Assembly: GCA_015233015.1 (NCBI GenBank)
Contig: JADFYO010000001.1
Coordinates: 1-64,000 of the forward strand
Source of the DNA: Nitrospirota bacterium
GTDB lineage: Bacteria; Nitrospirota; Thermodesulfovibrionia; Thermodesulfovibrionales; Magnetobacteriaceae
DNA length: 64,000 bases
Direction: 5' to 3'
In this document: piece by piece, positions 43,001-53,412 of the stretch
Position numbering within the stretch: position 1 is the first letter of the stretch
How the letters are laid out: every line of letters begins with the position of its first letter
Made by a program: the position numbers and the translations under genes
Notes under the pieces: generated by a model
What the model was told of the DNA's origin: nothing
Databases searched by the model: none
What the model saw: the letters and a program-made list of their open reading frames with translations, nothing else

Positions 43001-44979
43001 TTAATTATTTCCTTAATCATCGTTAACAACTTATCTACGTCAATCGGCTTTGTTATGTAACTAAACTTCTCCTCTTTTATCAGTTTATTCTCTAAATAGA
43101 CATCTGTATATCCGCTTATGAAGATAACCCTGGCGTCTTTGTTCATTTTAATTATTGTATCATATGCCGCTTTCCCATTCATCTTTGGCATTATAATATC
43201 CATTATTATTAAATCTATACTGTTTTCACTGTACAATTTTACAGCCTCTTCACCATCGACAGCAGTTATCACCTCATAGCCCGCCCGTCTTAACAAGCGG
43301 GAGGCAGCTTGTCTCAAAGACTCGTCATCTTCGGCAATGAGAATGCGCCCACTTCCAAGAGCTGGCTCACAACTGAGCAATGCCGCTTCGTTTGTTATAA
43401 AATTATCGGTCAAAGGGATATAAATCTGAAAGGTTGTCCCTTGGTTTAATTCACTTTTTACATGTATATACCCTTTGTGCTGTTTTACAATTCCATAGAC
43501 AGTAGATAATCCAAGCCCGGTTCCTTTTCCCACTTCTTTTGTAGTGAAAAATGGATCGAAGATATTTCTGATTATCTCACCATCCATTCCCGTGCCGGTA
43601 TCTGTAACGCTTATCAGGGCATAATCATGCGCCTTCTCCACGCTTTGCAATTTTTTAAAGATTTCGTTAGCTTTAACTTTTTTCAAACTAATCAATAATT
43701 TACCGCCGGCAGCCATAGCATCCCTCGCGTTAGCGGCTAAATTCATAAGCATCATCTCTATCTGGTTGACATCGGCATCTATGGGAAGCTCATTGTCAGA
43801 GATACTAATCTCTAATTCAATATCTTCACCAATCAGATTGATTAAGAGCATCTTCATTTTATGAATTATATCGACAAGATTTACAGTGTGAAATTCAAAC
43901 GCATGTTTTCTGCTGAATACCAGCAGACTTTTTGTAAGATTTGCCGCCCTTACTGCAGCCGCCTGAATCTCATCTACAAACACCTGCAACTCATCGCTGG
44001 TTATATCTTTTATTTTTCTTTTTATCAAATACACATAGTTTATAATCGTTGCGATTATATTATTAAAATCATGGGCTACACCGCCGGCAAGCTGCCCTAT
44101 CGACTCCATCTTCTGGGCGTGGCGCAGTTCCTGTTCAACTAATCTTCTTTCGGTTATGTCAACAACTCCTGCGACTGCCCCATCATAAGCGCCAGACTCA
44201 TTAAATATGGGCGACAGATCTACCATTGTGTATAGTTTGGTACCATCTCTTTTAGTAAATCTAAGCTCTACCTGTTCCTTTTTCCCTTCCCGCAAATTTT
44301 TTCTTATGTCTATTAATAAAGGCGCATCTGCCTCGTCAATATATTCTTGTGCTTTATGCCCAATTATTTCCCCGGCGGTGTAACCAAGCATCTCAGCCAT
44401 CGCCGGATTTACATATATAGTGGAACCATCTTTATCAAAAACACATATGCCGGCGTGGTGAAGCTCAACCAATTGGCGGGATCTCTTTTCACTCTTTTTA
44501 AGTTTACGTTCCGCCGCTTTCGCTGTTGTCACATCACGAAAACTCCATACCCTTCCAAGTATATCGTCGTCCATTTTTTGCGGCTGTGAGTATCGATCAA
44601 ATATCCTTCCATCCTTAAATTCTATAGTATCAAAACTCGATTCCGAAGGTTTTCCATAAAGTTCCTTTACTTTTGTGATAAACTCCTCCGGTTTGCTTAA
44701 CTGTTCAAGCGCGAAAGGCAAAACCGCATCGTCGTCTTTGGTCGATAATAATGACTCAGGTATATGCCACATATCTGCGAATTTTTTATTGTAGAAAGTT
44801 ATCTTTCCTTCTCTGTCCACGACAAGGATTCCGTCGGCAGTTGATTCGAGGGTTGAGATAAGAAGTGATTTTGTTCTATTATGAAGATATCGCTCCGCGT
44901 ACTCGCAATCTTCTAACATCTGCCTCATAATCAACAACTCATCTATCAACTGTTCGTTAGTCTTGTCTTTATCTTCCAT
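42997..44979 (-). CDS. Hybrid sensor kinase (PAS-PAS-HK-REC)
   Basis: 660 residues, soluble. Two PAS domains (about 40-155 and 165-280), HisKA of the V-A-H-D-F-N-N type (H303), HATPase with D-T-G-T-G-M, G-T-G-L-G-L-S, and a C-terminal receiver (about 540-660). The H-D-F-N-N group typically signals to response regulators of several kinds. Downstream lies the HD-GYP regulator with a 4-base overlap, the likely target. Confidence 0.94.
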   Translation of the reverse strand: MEDKDKTNEQLIDELLIMRQMLEDCEYAERYLHNRTKSLLISTLESTADGILVVDREGKITFYNKKFADMWHIPESLLSTKDDDAVLPFALEQLSKPEEFITKVKELYGKPSESSFDTIEFKDGRIFDRYSQPQKMDDDILGRVWSFRDVTTAKAAERKLKKSEKRSRQLVELHHAGICVFDKDGSTIYVNPAMAEMLGYTAGEIIGHKAQEYIDEADAPLLIDIRKNLREGKKEQVELRFTKRDGTKLYTMVDLSPIFNESGAYDGAVAGVVDITERRLVEQELRHAQKMESIGQLAGGVAHDFNNIIATIINYVYLIKRKIKDITSDELQVFVDEIQAAAVRAANLTKSLLVFSRKHAFEFHTVNLVDIIHKMKMLLINLIGEDIELEISISDNELPIDADVNQIEMMLMNLAANARDAMAAGGKLLISLKKVKANEIFKKLQSVEKAHDYALISVTDTGTGMDGEIIRNIFDPFFTTKEVGKGTGLGLSTVYGIVKQHKGYIHVKSELNQGTTFQIYIPLTDNFITNEAALLSCEPALGSGRILIAEDDESLRQAASRLLRRAGYEVITAVDGEEAVKLYSENSIDLIIMDIIMPKMNGKAAYDTIIKMNKDARVIFISGYTDVYLENKLIKEEKFSYITKPIDVDKLLTMIKEIIN

Positions 44980-45047
44980 TTATTCCTCTCTTTGCATGAT
45001 ATGGCGCACTAAAATTGACTTCGCAGCTAAATCCGCAAATAAAAAAA

Positions 45048-45074
45048 CTGGATTCCTGCTTTCGCAGGAATGAC
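45048..45074. repeat. REP-like palindrome
   Basis: ATTCCTGC (45052-45059) pairs with GCAGGAAT (45064-45071) around TTTC. This CTGGATTCCTGC..GCAGGAATGACA unit is a small dispersed repeat type seen in many genomes. The 111-bp repeats have the same ends split by an insert. The gap 44980-45305 also holds three copies of TCCTGTCTGTCATT (about 45110-45160) and no gene. Confidence 0.75.
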
Positions 45075-45147
45075 AAATTATGGTGTGTATTCGTCCAGTC
45101 CTGTCTGTCATTTGTCCTTTCCTGTCTGTCATTCGCACTGTCCTGTC

Positions 45148-45258
45148 TGTCATTCCTGCGAAACATACATGAATAGGGTCAATATTCGCCCCCGCCCATG
45201 AAAATTGAGATGCCCTACTGCTAACATTTTCTCATTTCACGGTAAAGCAGGAATCCAG
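45148..45258. repeat. 111-bp dispersed repeat, copy B
   Basis: Identical, as read by eye, to 41611-41721, in the same orientation. Its ends, TGTCATTCCTGCGAAA and AAAGCAGGAATCCAG, are the arms of the REP-like palindrome seen complete at 45048, so the middle 80 or so bases look like an insert flanked by AAA. Copy A lies inside the MITE-like element; copy B stands outside one. Confidence 0.85.
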
Positions 45259-45305
45259 AGGAGGTTTGAGGAAACTCACTATCTTCTGTTCAATCTCTAG
45301 AATCA

Positions 45306-47327
45306 TCACCTTCTCACACCCAACGCTATAATAAACTCAGCCCCGCCTTCTACATTTCTCACCGTCAGGCTGCCGCCCATATTCGTCTCTATAATCGTTT
45401 TTGACATATACAGCCCTATCCCTGTGCCTTCTTTTCCTTTTGTCGAATAGTAGGGCTTGAACATGTTCTCTAACCCATTTTCTGTAATGCCGCCTCCATT
45501 ATCTCTTATTGAAATTATTACCTTATCTCTTTCTTCATTATTGCAAACACTAATTGCAATCAGCCCATGAAACGTTTTATCGGCTTTTCTTTTTAAAGTA
45601 ATAGCGTCTTTTGCATTATTCAGAATGTTAAGCATCACCTGATTAAACTCATTAGGATATCCCACTGTGGATATTAGTGAATCTCTCTCTGTTATCATAG
45701 AAATATCGACACCGGCATTCTTAAACATCTGTTCAAACATCGAGAGCAGCCCTTCTATGGTCATTTTCACATCGAACTGTACTTTTCCCTTTGACGGCTT
45801 AAAGAAGTTTCTGAAATCGTCTATTGTTTTTGCCATAAACGTTATTTGAGTCATTGTCGTATCGACAGAACTTTTCAAATACTCATCAGTTAGTTCGCCG
45901 TAGTCGTAAACCTCTTTTATATCCTGAACGATAATGCTGATAGCATTCAGAGGATGCCTCCATTGATGCGCTATAAGCCCTATCATCTCACCCACTGCCG
46001 CCATTTTGGATTGCTGAATCAATATTTGCTCATTCTGCCGCCCTTTCTCGGTTTCATTTGCTACCATTTTTTCAAGATTGGCATTCAATTGTTTCAGTTC
46101 CCTTTCCATTGTCTTACGCTGCGTTATATCTATCATGGCAGCTATCGAACCTGCATACTCTTCACCTTCAATTACTGGCGCTGCCTCGACCATCAGATAT
46201 ATTGGCGTCCCGTCCTTTTTTATGAACTCAAACTCATAACTTTCCTGAATACCCTGCCTCCTGCGCTCCAGCCTTTCTTTCATATCCTCAACCCTGGCTT
46301 CATCCATAAAGTCAAACAGGTGTCTGCCGGTCATCTCTTCGGTTTTATAGCCCAGCATATCGGCCATCGCAGGATTCACATACCTTGTATATCCATCCTG
46401 ATCGAAAGCACATATGCCGGCGTGGTGAAGTTCAACCAATTGACGGTACTTAGCCTCGCTTTCTCTCAGCTTAATCTCAGTATGTTTTTTTTCCGTTATA
46501 TCCTCAACCATCGATATGTGGTAAGTCGGCGCATCTTCACTAGTCCATAACAGGACGCATTTCATATTAACCCATACAATATTACCGTTTTTGTGTATGT
46601 AGCGTTTTTCCATTGTAATCACATCTGTTTCACCGTTTATGAGACGTTTTATGTTAATTAAGTCTGCCTTAATATCCTCTTCATATGTTATCTCCTGAAA
46701 TGTCTGATTTAACATCTCTTCACACACATATCCTGTTATTTCACAGTATTTTTTATTAATTTGTACAATATGGCCTGTATAGGAGTTGATAATTGCTATT
46801 CCTACGGGGGATTGTTCAAAGATTTGCAGCTGCCTCCGCTGGCTCTCTTTTAACTGGAACTCTATATTTTTACGGAACGCGATCTCTTTTTCCAGAACTT
46901 CAGCATGTTCTTCTATATGCTTCTTATAAGTTTTTTCAATATTCAGCAAACGGCTAAACCGAATCCCCCGTTCTACCGCCGAAATGAAATCTTCAGGTTT
47001 GAATGGTTTAAGCAAAAAGTCGAACGCCCCTTTTCTGATTGCATCTATTGCCGCCGGCAGCTCCGCATAGGCTGTTATCAATATTACGAGTTCCTCCAAC
47101 CCTGCCCTTCTCATCTGTTCTATCAGTTCTAAACCAGTAATGTCCGGCATCCTGATGTCGCTTACTATTAAGTCATATTTCACTGCATGGATTCTCTCTA
47201 ATGCCGCCCTGCTCTCTGGCTCAACATCTACCTCATAACCCTCCGCTTTTAAAATCGTCATCGATGATATAAGCAAAGACTTGTCGTCATCTACAATAAG
47301 GATTTTCCCTTTTGGAGCGTTCAGCAA
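45306..47327 (-). CDS. REC-PAS-PAS histidine kinase
   Basis: 673 residues, soluble. Receiver (D57) at the N-terminus, then coiled coil, PAS (about 165-290), PAS (about 295-410) and a kinase core of the I-A-H-Q-W-R-H-P-L-N type with HATPase. The receiver and second PAS closely resemble those of the HD-GYP regulator and neighbouring hybrid kinase (both contain [11 protein letters not shown]). The set probably arose by duplication. An N-terminal receiver suggests it is itself a relay target. Confidence 0.93.
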   Translation of the reverse strand: MLNAPKGKILIVDDDKSLLISSMTILKAEGYEVDVEPESRAALERIHAVKYDLIVSDIRMPDITGLELIEQMRRAGLEELVILITAYAELPAAIDAIRKGAFDFLLKPFKPEDFISAVERGIRFSRLLNIEKTYKKHIEEHAEVLEKEIAFRKNIEFQLKESQRRQLQIFEQSPVGIAIINSYTGHIVQINKKYCEITGYVCEEMLNQTFQEITYEEDIKADLINIKRLINGETDVITMEKRYIHKNGNIVWVNMKCVLLWTSEDAPTYHISMVEDITEKKHTEIKLRESEAKYRQLVELHHAGICAFDQDGYTRYVNPAMADMLGYKTEEMTGRHLFDFMDEARVEDMKERLERRRQGIQESYEFEFIKKDGTPIYLMVEAAPVIEGEEYAGSIAAMIDITQRKTMERELKQLNANLEKMVANETEKGRQNEQILIQQSKMAAVGEMIGLIAHQWRHPLNAISIIVQDIKEVYDYGELTDEYLKSSVDTTMTQITFMAKTIDDFRNFFKPSKGKVQFDVKMTIEGLLSMFEQMFKNAGVDISMITERDSLISTVGYPNEFNQVMLNILNNAKDAITLKRKADKTFHGLIAISVCNNEERDKVIISIRDNGGGITENGLENMFKPYYSTKGKEGTGIGLYMSKTIIETNMGGSLTVRNVEGGAEFIIALGVRR

Positions 47328-47366
47328 TTTAATATCTCCTTAGTAATACCAAAAACACGCTGTCAA

Positions 47367-50300
47367 TCAGACTGTCTCAGATTCGCTTATACCCAATGTT
47401 ATCATAAACTCCGCCCCTTCATCTACATTTTTAACCGTCAATGTGCCGCCCATATTTGTCTCTATTATGGTTTTCGACATATACAGCCCTATTCCTGTGC
47501 CTTGGTCCCCTTTTGTCGTATAGTAGGGGTCAAAGATTTTCTCTATTATTTGTTCTGGTATGCCGCCGCCGTTATCACGCATAGACACAATAACCTTGTC
47601 CAGCTGTTCATTATTGCTAAGGTTGATTTCAATCAGCCCCGTTATTATATTGCCAGCGTCTCTTTTTGAAGTAATAGCGTCTTTGGCGTTATTCATGATG
47701 TTGAGGACCACCTGTTTAAACTCATTGGGATATCCCTCTGTAAACATTATCGCATCCTGCCAGGTTTCAAATGAAATATCCACATCACTTTTCTTAAATA
47801 TATGTGAGAACATTGCGAGAAGCTCTTCTATGGCAACTGTTATATTGAACCGGACCCTTTCCTTTGACGGCTTGAAAAAGTTCTTGAAATCCTCTATCGT
47901 CTTTGACATAAAATACACTTGTTTCATGGTTGTATCGACAGAATTATTTATATATAACTCGTCGAGTTCTCCGTAGATATAGGCCTGTTTTATGTCCTGC
48001 ACTATCATACCTACGGCGTTCAGAGGCTGCCTCCATTGGTGGGCTATCAGTCCTATCATCTCGCCCATCGACGCCATTTTGGATTGCTGGATCAGCAGTT
48101 GCTCATTTCGCTGCCTTTTTTGTATCTCTTCCGTTACCAATTCCATAAGGTGGTCATTCAATCTTTTTAACTGCAATTCCATCCTCTTACGTTGTGTTAT
48201 GTCCCGAATTGCTACCAATCTGATTCTATGTCCTTCATATTCCATGTTCCTACCGCACACTTCGACACTTATTATAGTACCGTCCTTTTTCAGGCAATCC
48301 AATTCGTATGGTTTATCATATCCCTCCGAAACATGCTTCCTGATTATCTCACGGTATTGCGGGGTTACAGTGTCAAACACCGAAATGCCGAGGACCTCTC
48401 CCTCGTCGCAGCCAAACATCTCGGCAAGCCGTTTATTGGCGTCTATAATTCGTCCATTTTCTGTAATGGATATCCCTTCGAAGGATGCCTCTAATAGCAG
48501 AGCCAACCTTTTCTCAGCCGTACGCCGGGCGGCAACCTCGATGAGGAGTTCCTCTTCCATTCTTTTACGTTCGGTGATATCGGTAGCTATGCCGCATACG
48601 CCGTATATTTGACCTTGCATATCAAACATGGGAAATTTTACGGAAATGTATGTGTGTACACCGTCATCATGCTGAACGAGTTCGTCAAAGTTTAAAGGCG
48701 CTTTCTTTTTTTCCACTTCGATGTCATGTGCCCTGAAATTATCAGCCTGCTCCCGTGGAAAGATATCATAATCTGTCATACCAACAACGCCTTCCTTAGT
48801 TACATGAAAAAGCGTCTCATATTGGCTATTTATTAATATATATCTGCCTTGCAGATCTTTCAGAAAAACAACGGCGGTTGTGCAGTTTATTATCGACTGG
48901 AGCTGCGTGCGAGCTTCTTCCAGTTTTGTCTCTAAGTTTTTTCGCCTGGTGATGTCCTGATTGGATCCCCTCAATTTCAGTAACTTACCGGAAGCATCCA
49001 ATATAGGCTCTCCAATAACGCAAAGGATCTTTTCAGTCTCATCAGACATGCAAAGGCGTATCTCTAGCTCATAAGATTTATGTAGTTCAATTGATTCTCT
49101 TACAGTATCGTCAAAACGCTGCCAGTCATCGGGGTGAATATAGTTACTGAGATCGGAATAAGAGAGCGGGCCTAACTTTGGATCTACACCCCATATATTG
49201 TACATTTCTAATGACCATTTCGGTTGCCGGGTCACAGGGTCATATGTCCATGTACCGAATTTTGCCTTACTTTGTGCCTCTATTACGTCACGTTCACTTT
49301 CTTTAAGTACTTCTGCCATCCGTTTCTTATCTGTTATATCCTCAACTATGGTAAGGTTTAACTCAGGTTGATTTGATCCTACATACAATGGAATAGCTGT
49401 AAGGCTGACCCATACTATTTTTGAATTCTTGTGAATATATCTTTTCTCCATACTAAAGACTGGTATATCGCCTCTGTGCAAAAGTTTCAACCCATCCATA
49501 TGCTGCTGAATATCGCCGGGATGCGTAATATCCTGAAATCTTGAGCTTAGCAACTCATCGCTGGAATAACCGGTAATATTGCTGTACTCCTGATTAACCT
49601 GAACAAATTCACAGGTAGCCGCCTCTGTAATTGCAACTCCAATCGGAGCTTTCTCAAAGATAATCCTGAATCTGTGCTCGCTTTCTTTAAGTCTCTCATC
49701 TACCTCTTTTCTCTCTAAAGCCACGGCATATATCGACGCCAGCTGTCTGATGACAGACAAATCCCTGTCTGTATAATCCCTCGTGGAATTAGCCAGTGCA
49801 ATTTGCCCGATTATCATGCCGCCTGATTTCACACAAACCGATAAGAAGTTTTTAATCTCAACATGTCCGGGCGGCGCACTTGCCTTATAGTACTTATGTT
49901 CTTTTGGCGAGTTGGTGAAAAAATCCTCTCCCGTATTTAAGGAATGTCCCCACATGGAGTTATATCCATCCGGGCCTTTAGGAAATCGAACAGCTTGCTG
50001 CGCCATTGCAACCTTACATTCATTGACCATCATACCCGTAAGAGTATAAGCGGCGTTATCGCCGTTTTCATCTATAATCGACACGTAGCCATGTGCACTT
50101 TCGGTAAGTATTAACGATTCATCATGTACTATTCTTGAAATGTCGTATTTATCATTCTTTAAGTCTAAAAGGGCTTCAGTTACCTTAGTAATTGAAGATT
50201 GAAGAGCAAGTTCCTGTCTTAATGCATCCATCAATTGTTCACTACCCGATATATTATGCCGCAAGTTCTCCGTCATTTCCTGAAACGCCTGAGAAAGCTG

Positions 50301-51032
50301 ACCAACTTCGTCCTTTGCCGAAACCTCTATGGTTACATCAAAATTGCCCGAACCTATTTCTTTGGCTGCCTTTAACAGCCTCGATATTGGAAGGGTTATC
50401 ATTCGAGTAAAGACAAACGATAGTACAGCACTCAACAGTATTGCCATAACCAAAATAGCAAATAAGATATGCCTGTATCTATAGTTCGATTCCAGAACGC
50501 TTTCATAGAGCGAGAATGCATCGTTAGAGGCGGCGTTAACAGCTTCCTGTAGTAACTTCTCATTCTCCGCAGCATTTCTATCTATTTTAGAATCTAATAA
50601 CTTTAACGCCTCAGCCCTCTTACCCTGTAACAGAAGATTAAAATAATCATCGTTAAGTGAAATATATTCCTCATAATGGCTGCGAATGTGTTTTCTTATT
50701 AAATTCTTATCGCCTGAATACAGATTTTCCACGACCGTCAGATCGTACATTATTTCAGATTCAACAGACGACACCTGTAATTTAGTTTTCACAGTTTCAT
50801 CCTTAGTATCCTGTGAATATGCCTTTCTTAACAGAAGTCTGATTTTGTAAGTATTTGCATTGATTGATAGTAACTTACTTTTAACCATGAACGGACGCTC
50901 GTAGAGATTCCTCATTTGATCCGTAGAATGGTTTAGTTTGCCTATCGAAAATAGTGACAGCAACATGAAAATAAATAATATGAGCAGGTATCCTAAGACA
51001 ATACGAGAGCCTATCTTCAGATTCCTAATCAC
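47367..51032 (-). CDS. Large membrane sensor histidine kinase (4HB-HAMP-GAF-4xPAS-HK)
   Basis: 1221 residues from the GTG at 51032, set by GAGGAGG upstream. A transmembrane helix, a periplasmic four-helix-bundle input domain, a second helix (about 190-215), HAMP, GAF (about 300-450), four PAS domains, HisKA (I-A-H-Q-W-R-Q-P-L-N) and HATPase. It has no receiver, so it needs an external partner; the upstream REC-PAS-PAS kinase (downstream on this strand, 39 bp away) starts with one. A promoter is visible at 51200-51229. Confidence 0.93.
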   Translation of the reverse strand: MIRNLKIGSRIVLGYLLILFIFMLLSLFSIGKLNHSTDQMRNLYERPFMVKSKLLSINANTYKIRLLLRKAYSQDTKDETVKTKLQVSSVESEIMYDLTVVENLYSGDKNLIRKHIRSHYEEYISLNDDYFNLLLQGKRAEALKLLDSKIDRNAAENEKLLQEAVNAASNDAFSLYESVLESNYRYRHILFAILVMAILLSAVLSFVFTRMITLPISRLLKAAKEIGSGNFDVTIEVSAKDEVGQLSQAFQEMTENLRHNISGSEQLMDALRQELALQSSITKVTEALLDLKNDKYDISRIVHDESLILTESAHGYVSIIDENGDNAAYTLTGMMVNECKVAMAQQAVRFPKGPDGYNSMWGHSLNTGEDFFTNSPKEHKYYKASAPPGHVEIKNFLSVCVKSGGMIIGQIALANSTRDYTDRDLSVIRQLASIYAVALERKEVDERLKESEHRFRIIFEKAPIGVAITEAATCEFVQVNQEYSNITGYSSDELLSSRFQDITHPGDIQQHMDGLKLLHRGDIPVFSMEKRYIHKNSKIVWVSLTAIPLYVGSNQPELNLTIVEDITDKKRMAEVLKESERDVIEAQSKAKFGTWTYDPVTRQPKWSLEMYNIWGVDPKLGPLSYSDLSNYIHPDDWQRFDDTVRESIELHKSYELEIRLCMSDETEKILCVIGEPILDASGKLLKLRGSNQDITRRKNLETKLEEARTQLQSIINCTTAVVFLKDLQGRYILINSQYETLFHVTKEGVVGMTDYDIFPREQADNFRAHDIEVEKKKAPLNFDELVQHDDGVHTYISVKFPMFDMQGQIYGVCGIATDITERKRMEEELLIEVAARRTAEKRLALLLEASFEGISITENGRIIDANKRLAEMFGCDEGEVLGISVFDTVTPQYREIIRKHVSEGYDKPYELDCLKKDGTIISVEVCGRNMEYEGHRIRLVAIRDITQRKRMELQLKRLNDHLMELVTEEIQKRQRNEQLLIQQSKMASMGEMIGLIAHQWRQPLNAVGMIVQDIKQAYIYGELDELYINNSVDTTMKQVYFMSKTIEDFKNFFKPSKERVRFNITVAIEELLAMFSHIFKKSDVDISFETWQDAIMFTEGYPNEFKQVVLNIMNNAKDAITSKRDAGNIITGLIEINLSNNEQLDKVIVSMRDNGGGIPEQIIEKIFDPYYTTKGDQGTGIGLYMSKTIIETNMGGTLTVKNVDEGAEFMITLGISESETV

Positions 51033-51199
51033 TGACGCCTCCTCACCATCTACGTTATAACGCCATGCCGGCTTCAACAAATGCCGCAAATCCACAATGA
51101 ATTATACTGGTATTACATTTGTTTAGAATGAAACCGTATCTGTTTGAGAACAACGCCATAAACAGGCCGACAACCCCCTGCAACAACCGCCCTTAGCGG

Positions 51200-51229
51200 A
51201 TTATAACATACATTACGCCATAAACACAA
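51200..51229 (-). promoter_or_regulatory. Promoter of the large sensor kinase gene
   Basis: TTGTGT (51224-51229), 18-base spacer and TATAAT (51200-51205) with TG one base upstream (extended -10). The leader is about 160 bases and starts with a CCGC/GCGG hairpin. The gap 51033-51259 holds nothing else. Confidence 0.6.
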
Positions 51230-51259
51230 TTTTTTTACATAGGCCACAGTCAGAGGCCG

Positions 51260-52912
51260 TTACTTCTCCATGACGTTTTCTTTCTGGCGGGTCTTCGGCA
51301 CATACCATTTCGGCAGATTATAGCCTATGCCGATTGTGGTGGGTGTAATCCCCATGAACTTCTTATTCACTACGACGAGGGAGTCGGGGACATAGAGAAA
51401 CACGTATGGGAGTTCGTCGGCAAGGATGTCCTGAATTTTATAGTATGCCGCCTTGCGCTTTTCGATGTCAAAGGTGCGCCTTCCTGTCTCAAGCAGTTCA
51501 TCGACCTCGGTGTTGGCATAACTTACGAAATTAAACTCCTTCTCTTTTGTCTTGCTGGAGTGCCAGATGTCGTACTGGTCGCCGTCCATCCCAATTCCCC
51601 AGCCGAGGATTACGGCGTCAAACCGCTTTTTATCGATAAATTCGTTTAAGAAGGTGCTCCACTCAAGGGCGCGAATATGGACCCTTATGCCGACTTGCTT
51701 TAGTTTCCACTGGATAATGGCGGCTGTTTTCATCCTGAGGGGATTGCCCATATTCGTGAGAATGGTAAACTCAAACGGGACGCCGTCCTTCATCAAAACA
51801 CCGCCGCTGTCCTTCCAGCCAGCCTCGGCAAGCAGAGACTTTGCCTTTTCGGGATTAAACTGATACTTCTTTACGTTTGGATTATACGGCCATGTGTTCG
51901 GCACATACGGGCCGGTTGACGGTGTGGCAAGCCCATAGAGCACGATGTCAATTATCTCATCTTTATCTATCGCGTGGGCAATTGCCTGCCGCACCCTCTT
52001 ATCTGCGAAAAACCGGTGTTTCAGGTTAAAGCCCAGATACGTATAGGAGAAGACCGGATAGCGGTATTTATTAAAATTGGCATTAAAATATTCGGAGTTA
52101 GTCTGCCTCTTATATTGAATAGGCGTAACCCCCATGAGGTCAACCTCCCCGGCCTGAAGCGCCATGAACATTGTGGATTGGTCAGGGATGACCCTGTAAA
52201 CATATTTATCTAAATACGGGCGGCCTTCGAAATAGTCGTGATTTGACGAGAGCGTAAGCTCCTGCCCGGAAACCCATGTATCTAGTTTAAACGGCCCCAT
52301 ACCGACGGGTTTTCTTACCAACGGGGTCTTGGTTATTTCAACGCCGCTAAGGAGATGTTTTGGCATCACGACAAGATTCCCCCAGCTGTTGAGCGCCGGT
52401 GCGAAGGGTTTTCCATAAGTCACTCTGAATGTATAATTATCCGGGGCATCGGCAGTCTTCACCTGCAGGAAGTCTTCCTTATATGGCGTAGGGGTCTTAT
52501 CGTCTTTGATCGTCTCAAAGCCAAACATCACATCCTCAGATGTAAACTCAACGCCGTCAGTCCAATGAACCCCCTTTCTGAGATGAAAGGTGATGGTGAG
52601 GCCGTCGGGGGATATGTCCCAGCTCTCTGCAAGGTCGCCGACGGTGCTGAGGTCGGGGGCATATTTTACAAGCCCGTTGTAGATGTTGCCAGCAACGGAG
52701 TGCGAGGCGCTGTCACCGGCCAGCACTGGCAGGAGGACACTCGGCTCTGCCGTCATGCCTTCGACCAGCGTGCCCCCGTAGGCGGGTGTATTATCACCGG
52801 CGGCCTTAGACGCGGGGCCTGACTGATTTTGGCCTCCAGCGCGCGAATCGCATGAGAACAGGAGGATGGTCAATATAAAAATAAATATTTTTGCCATAAG
52901 TACGGTTTTCAT
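51260..52912 (-). CDS. Peptide/nickel-type ABC transporter binding lipoprotein (SBP family 5)
   Basis: 550 residues. A signal peptide with lipobox L-L-F-S-C (Cys near 21) is followed by the family 5 solute-binding fold: F-H-L-R-K-G-V-H-W-T-D-G and the lobe-2 G-M-G-P-F-K-L motif. Dpp/Opp-like proteins bind peptides, nickel or other ligands. No permease or ATPase genes are adjacent. The second ATG (M7) is an alternative start. The C-terminus ends normally. Confidence 0.92.
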   Translation of the reverse strand: MKTVLMAKIFIFILTILLFSCDSRAGGQNQSGPASKAAGDNTPAYGGTLVEGMTAEPSVLLPVLAGDSASHSVAGNIYNGLVKYAPDLSTVGDLAESWDISPDGLTITFHLRKGVHWTDGVEFTSEDVMFGFETIKDDKTPTPYKEDFLQVKTADAPDNYTFRVTYGKPFAPALNSWGNLVVMPKHLLSGVEITKTPLVRKPVGMGPFKLDTWVSGQELTLSSNHDYFEGRPYLDKYVYRVIPDQSTMFMALQAGEVDLMGVTPIQYKRQTNSEYFNANFNKYRYPVFSYTYLGFNLKHRFFADKRVRQAIAHAIDKDEIIDIVLYGLATPSTGPYVPNTWPYNPNVKKYQFNPEKAKSLLAEAGWKDSGGVLMKDGVPFEFTILTNMGNPLRMKTAAIIQWKLKQVGIRVHIRALEWSTFLNEFIDKKRFDAVILGWGIGMDGDQYDIWHSSKTKEKEFNFVSYANTEVDELLETGRRTFDIEKRKAAYYKIQDILADELPYVFLYVPDSLVVVNKKFMGITPTTIGIGYNLPKWYVPKTRQKENVMEK

Positions 52913-52953
52913 ATTATATTACTTTTAAAGATACCCATTTTGGCATTTATAAA

Positions 52954-53409
52954 TTATCTAAAACTAATCTCTTCCTGAAAAGGGATGTTTGGTTCGCCAA
53001 TAATCAATGGTGGGGTACCAATTCGACCATCCAAGTTTATCAGATATTTATCAAAAGTGTCTATAATGGGGATTTCTGCCTCTATTGCAGACGCTATATG
53101 TATTGCGTCATTAGGTCGAAGAGCGCCGTAATCCCATAATAGATTTCTCGATGATTCCGCGATGTGACGGTCAACGTTAATCAGGTCGATATACTCATTA
53201 TCAAAAAAACTACAAATCTCATCTGACTTACGTCTGTCTATTTTTGGCTCAGTCCTTAAATAGATTACTTCAGTCATAGTCAATACAGACGTCACTATTT
53301 TAATCTCGCCCGCTTCGGCTTTTGCTATGATACCTTCACACTTCTCATATCCCGATTCTTTTTTAAGCCAACGCAAACAACAACATGAATCCCAATACCG
53401 GAGTTCCAA
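52954..53409 (-). CDS. PIN-domain protein (VapC-like RNase)
   Basis: 151 residues. The four acidic residues of a PIN nuclease are in order: D7, E47, D101 (R-P-N-D-A-I-H-I-A) and D117 or D120. It begins with TTG, eight bases after AGGAG within the end of the previous gene. VapC-type toxins cleave tRNA or rRNA, but the neighbour is not a small antitoxin. Three bases separate the two genes, so they are co-translated. Confidence 0.85.
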   Translation of the reverse strand: MELRYWDSCCCLRWLKKESGYEKCEGIIAKAEAGEIKIVTSVLTMTEVIYLRTEPKIDRRKSDEICSFFDNEYIDLINVDRHIAESSRNLLWDYGALRPNDAIHIASAIEAEIPIIDTFDKYLINLDGRIGTPPLIIGEPNIPFQEEISFR

Positions 53410-53412
53410 TAA

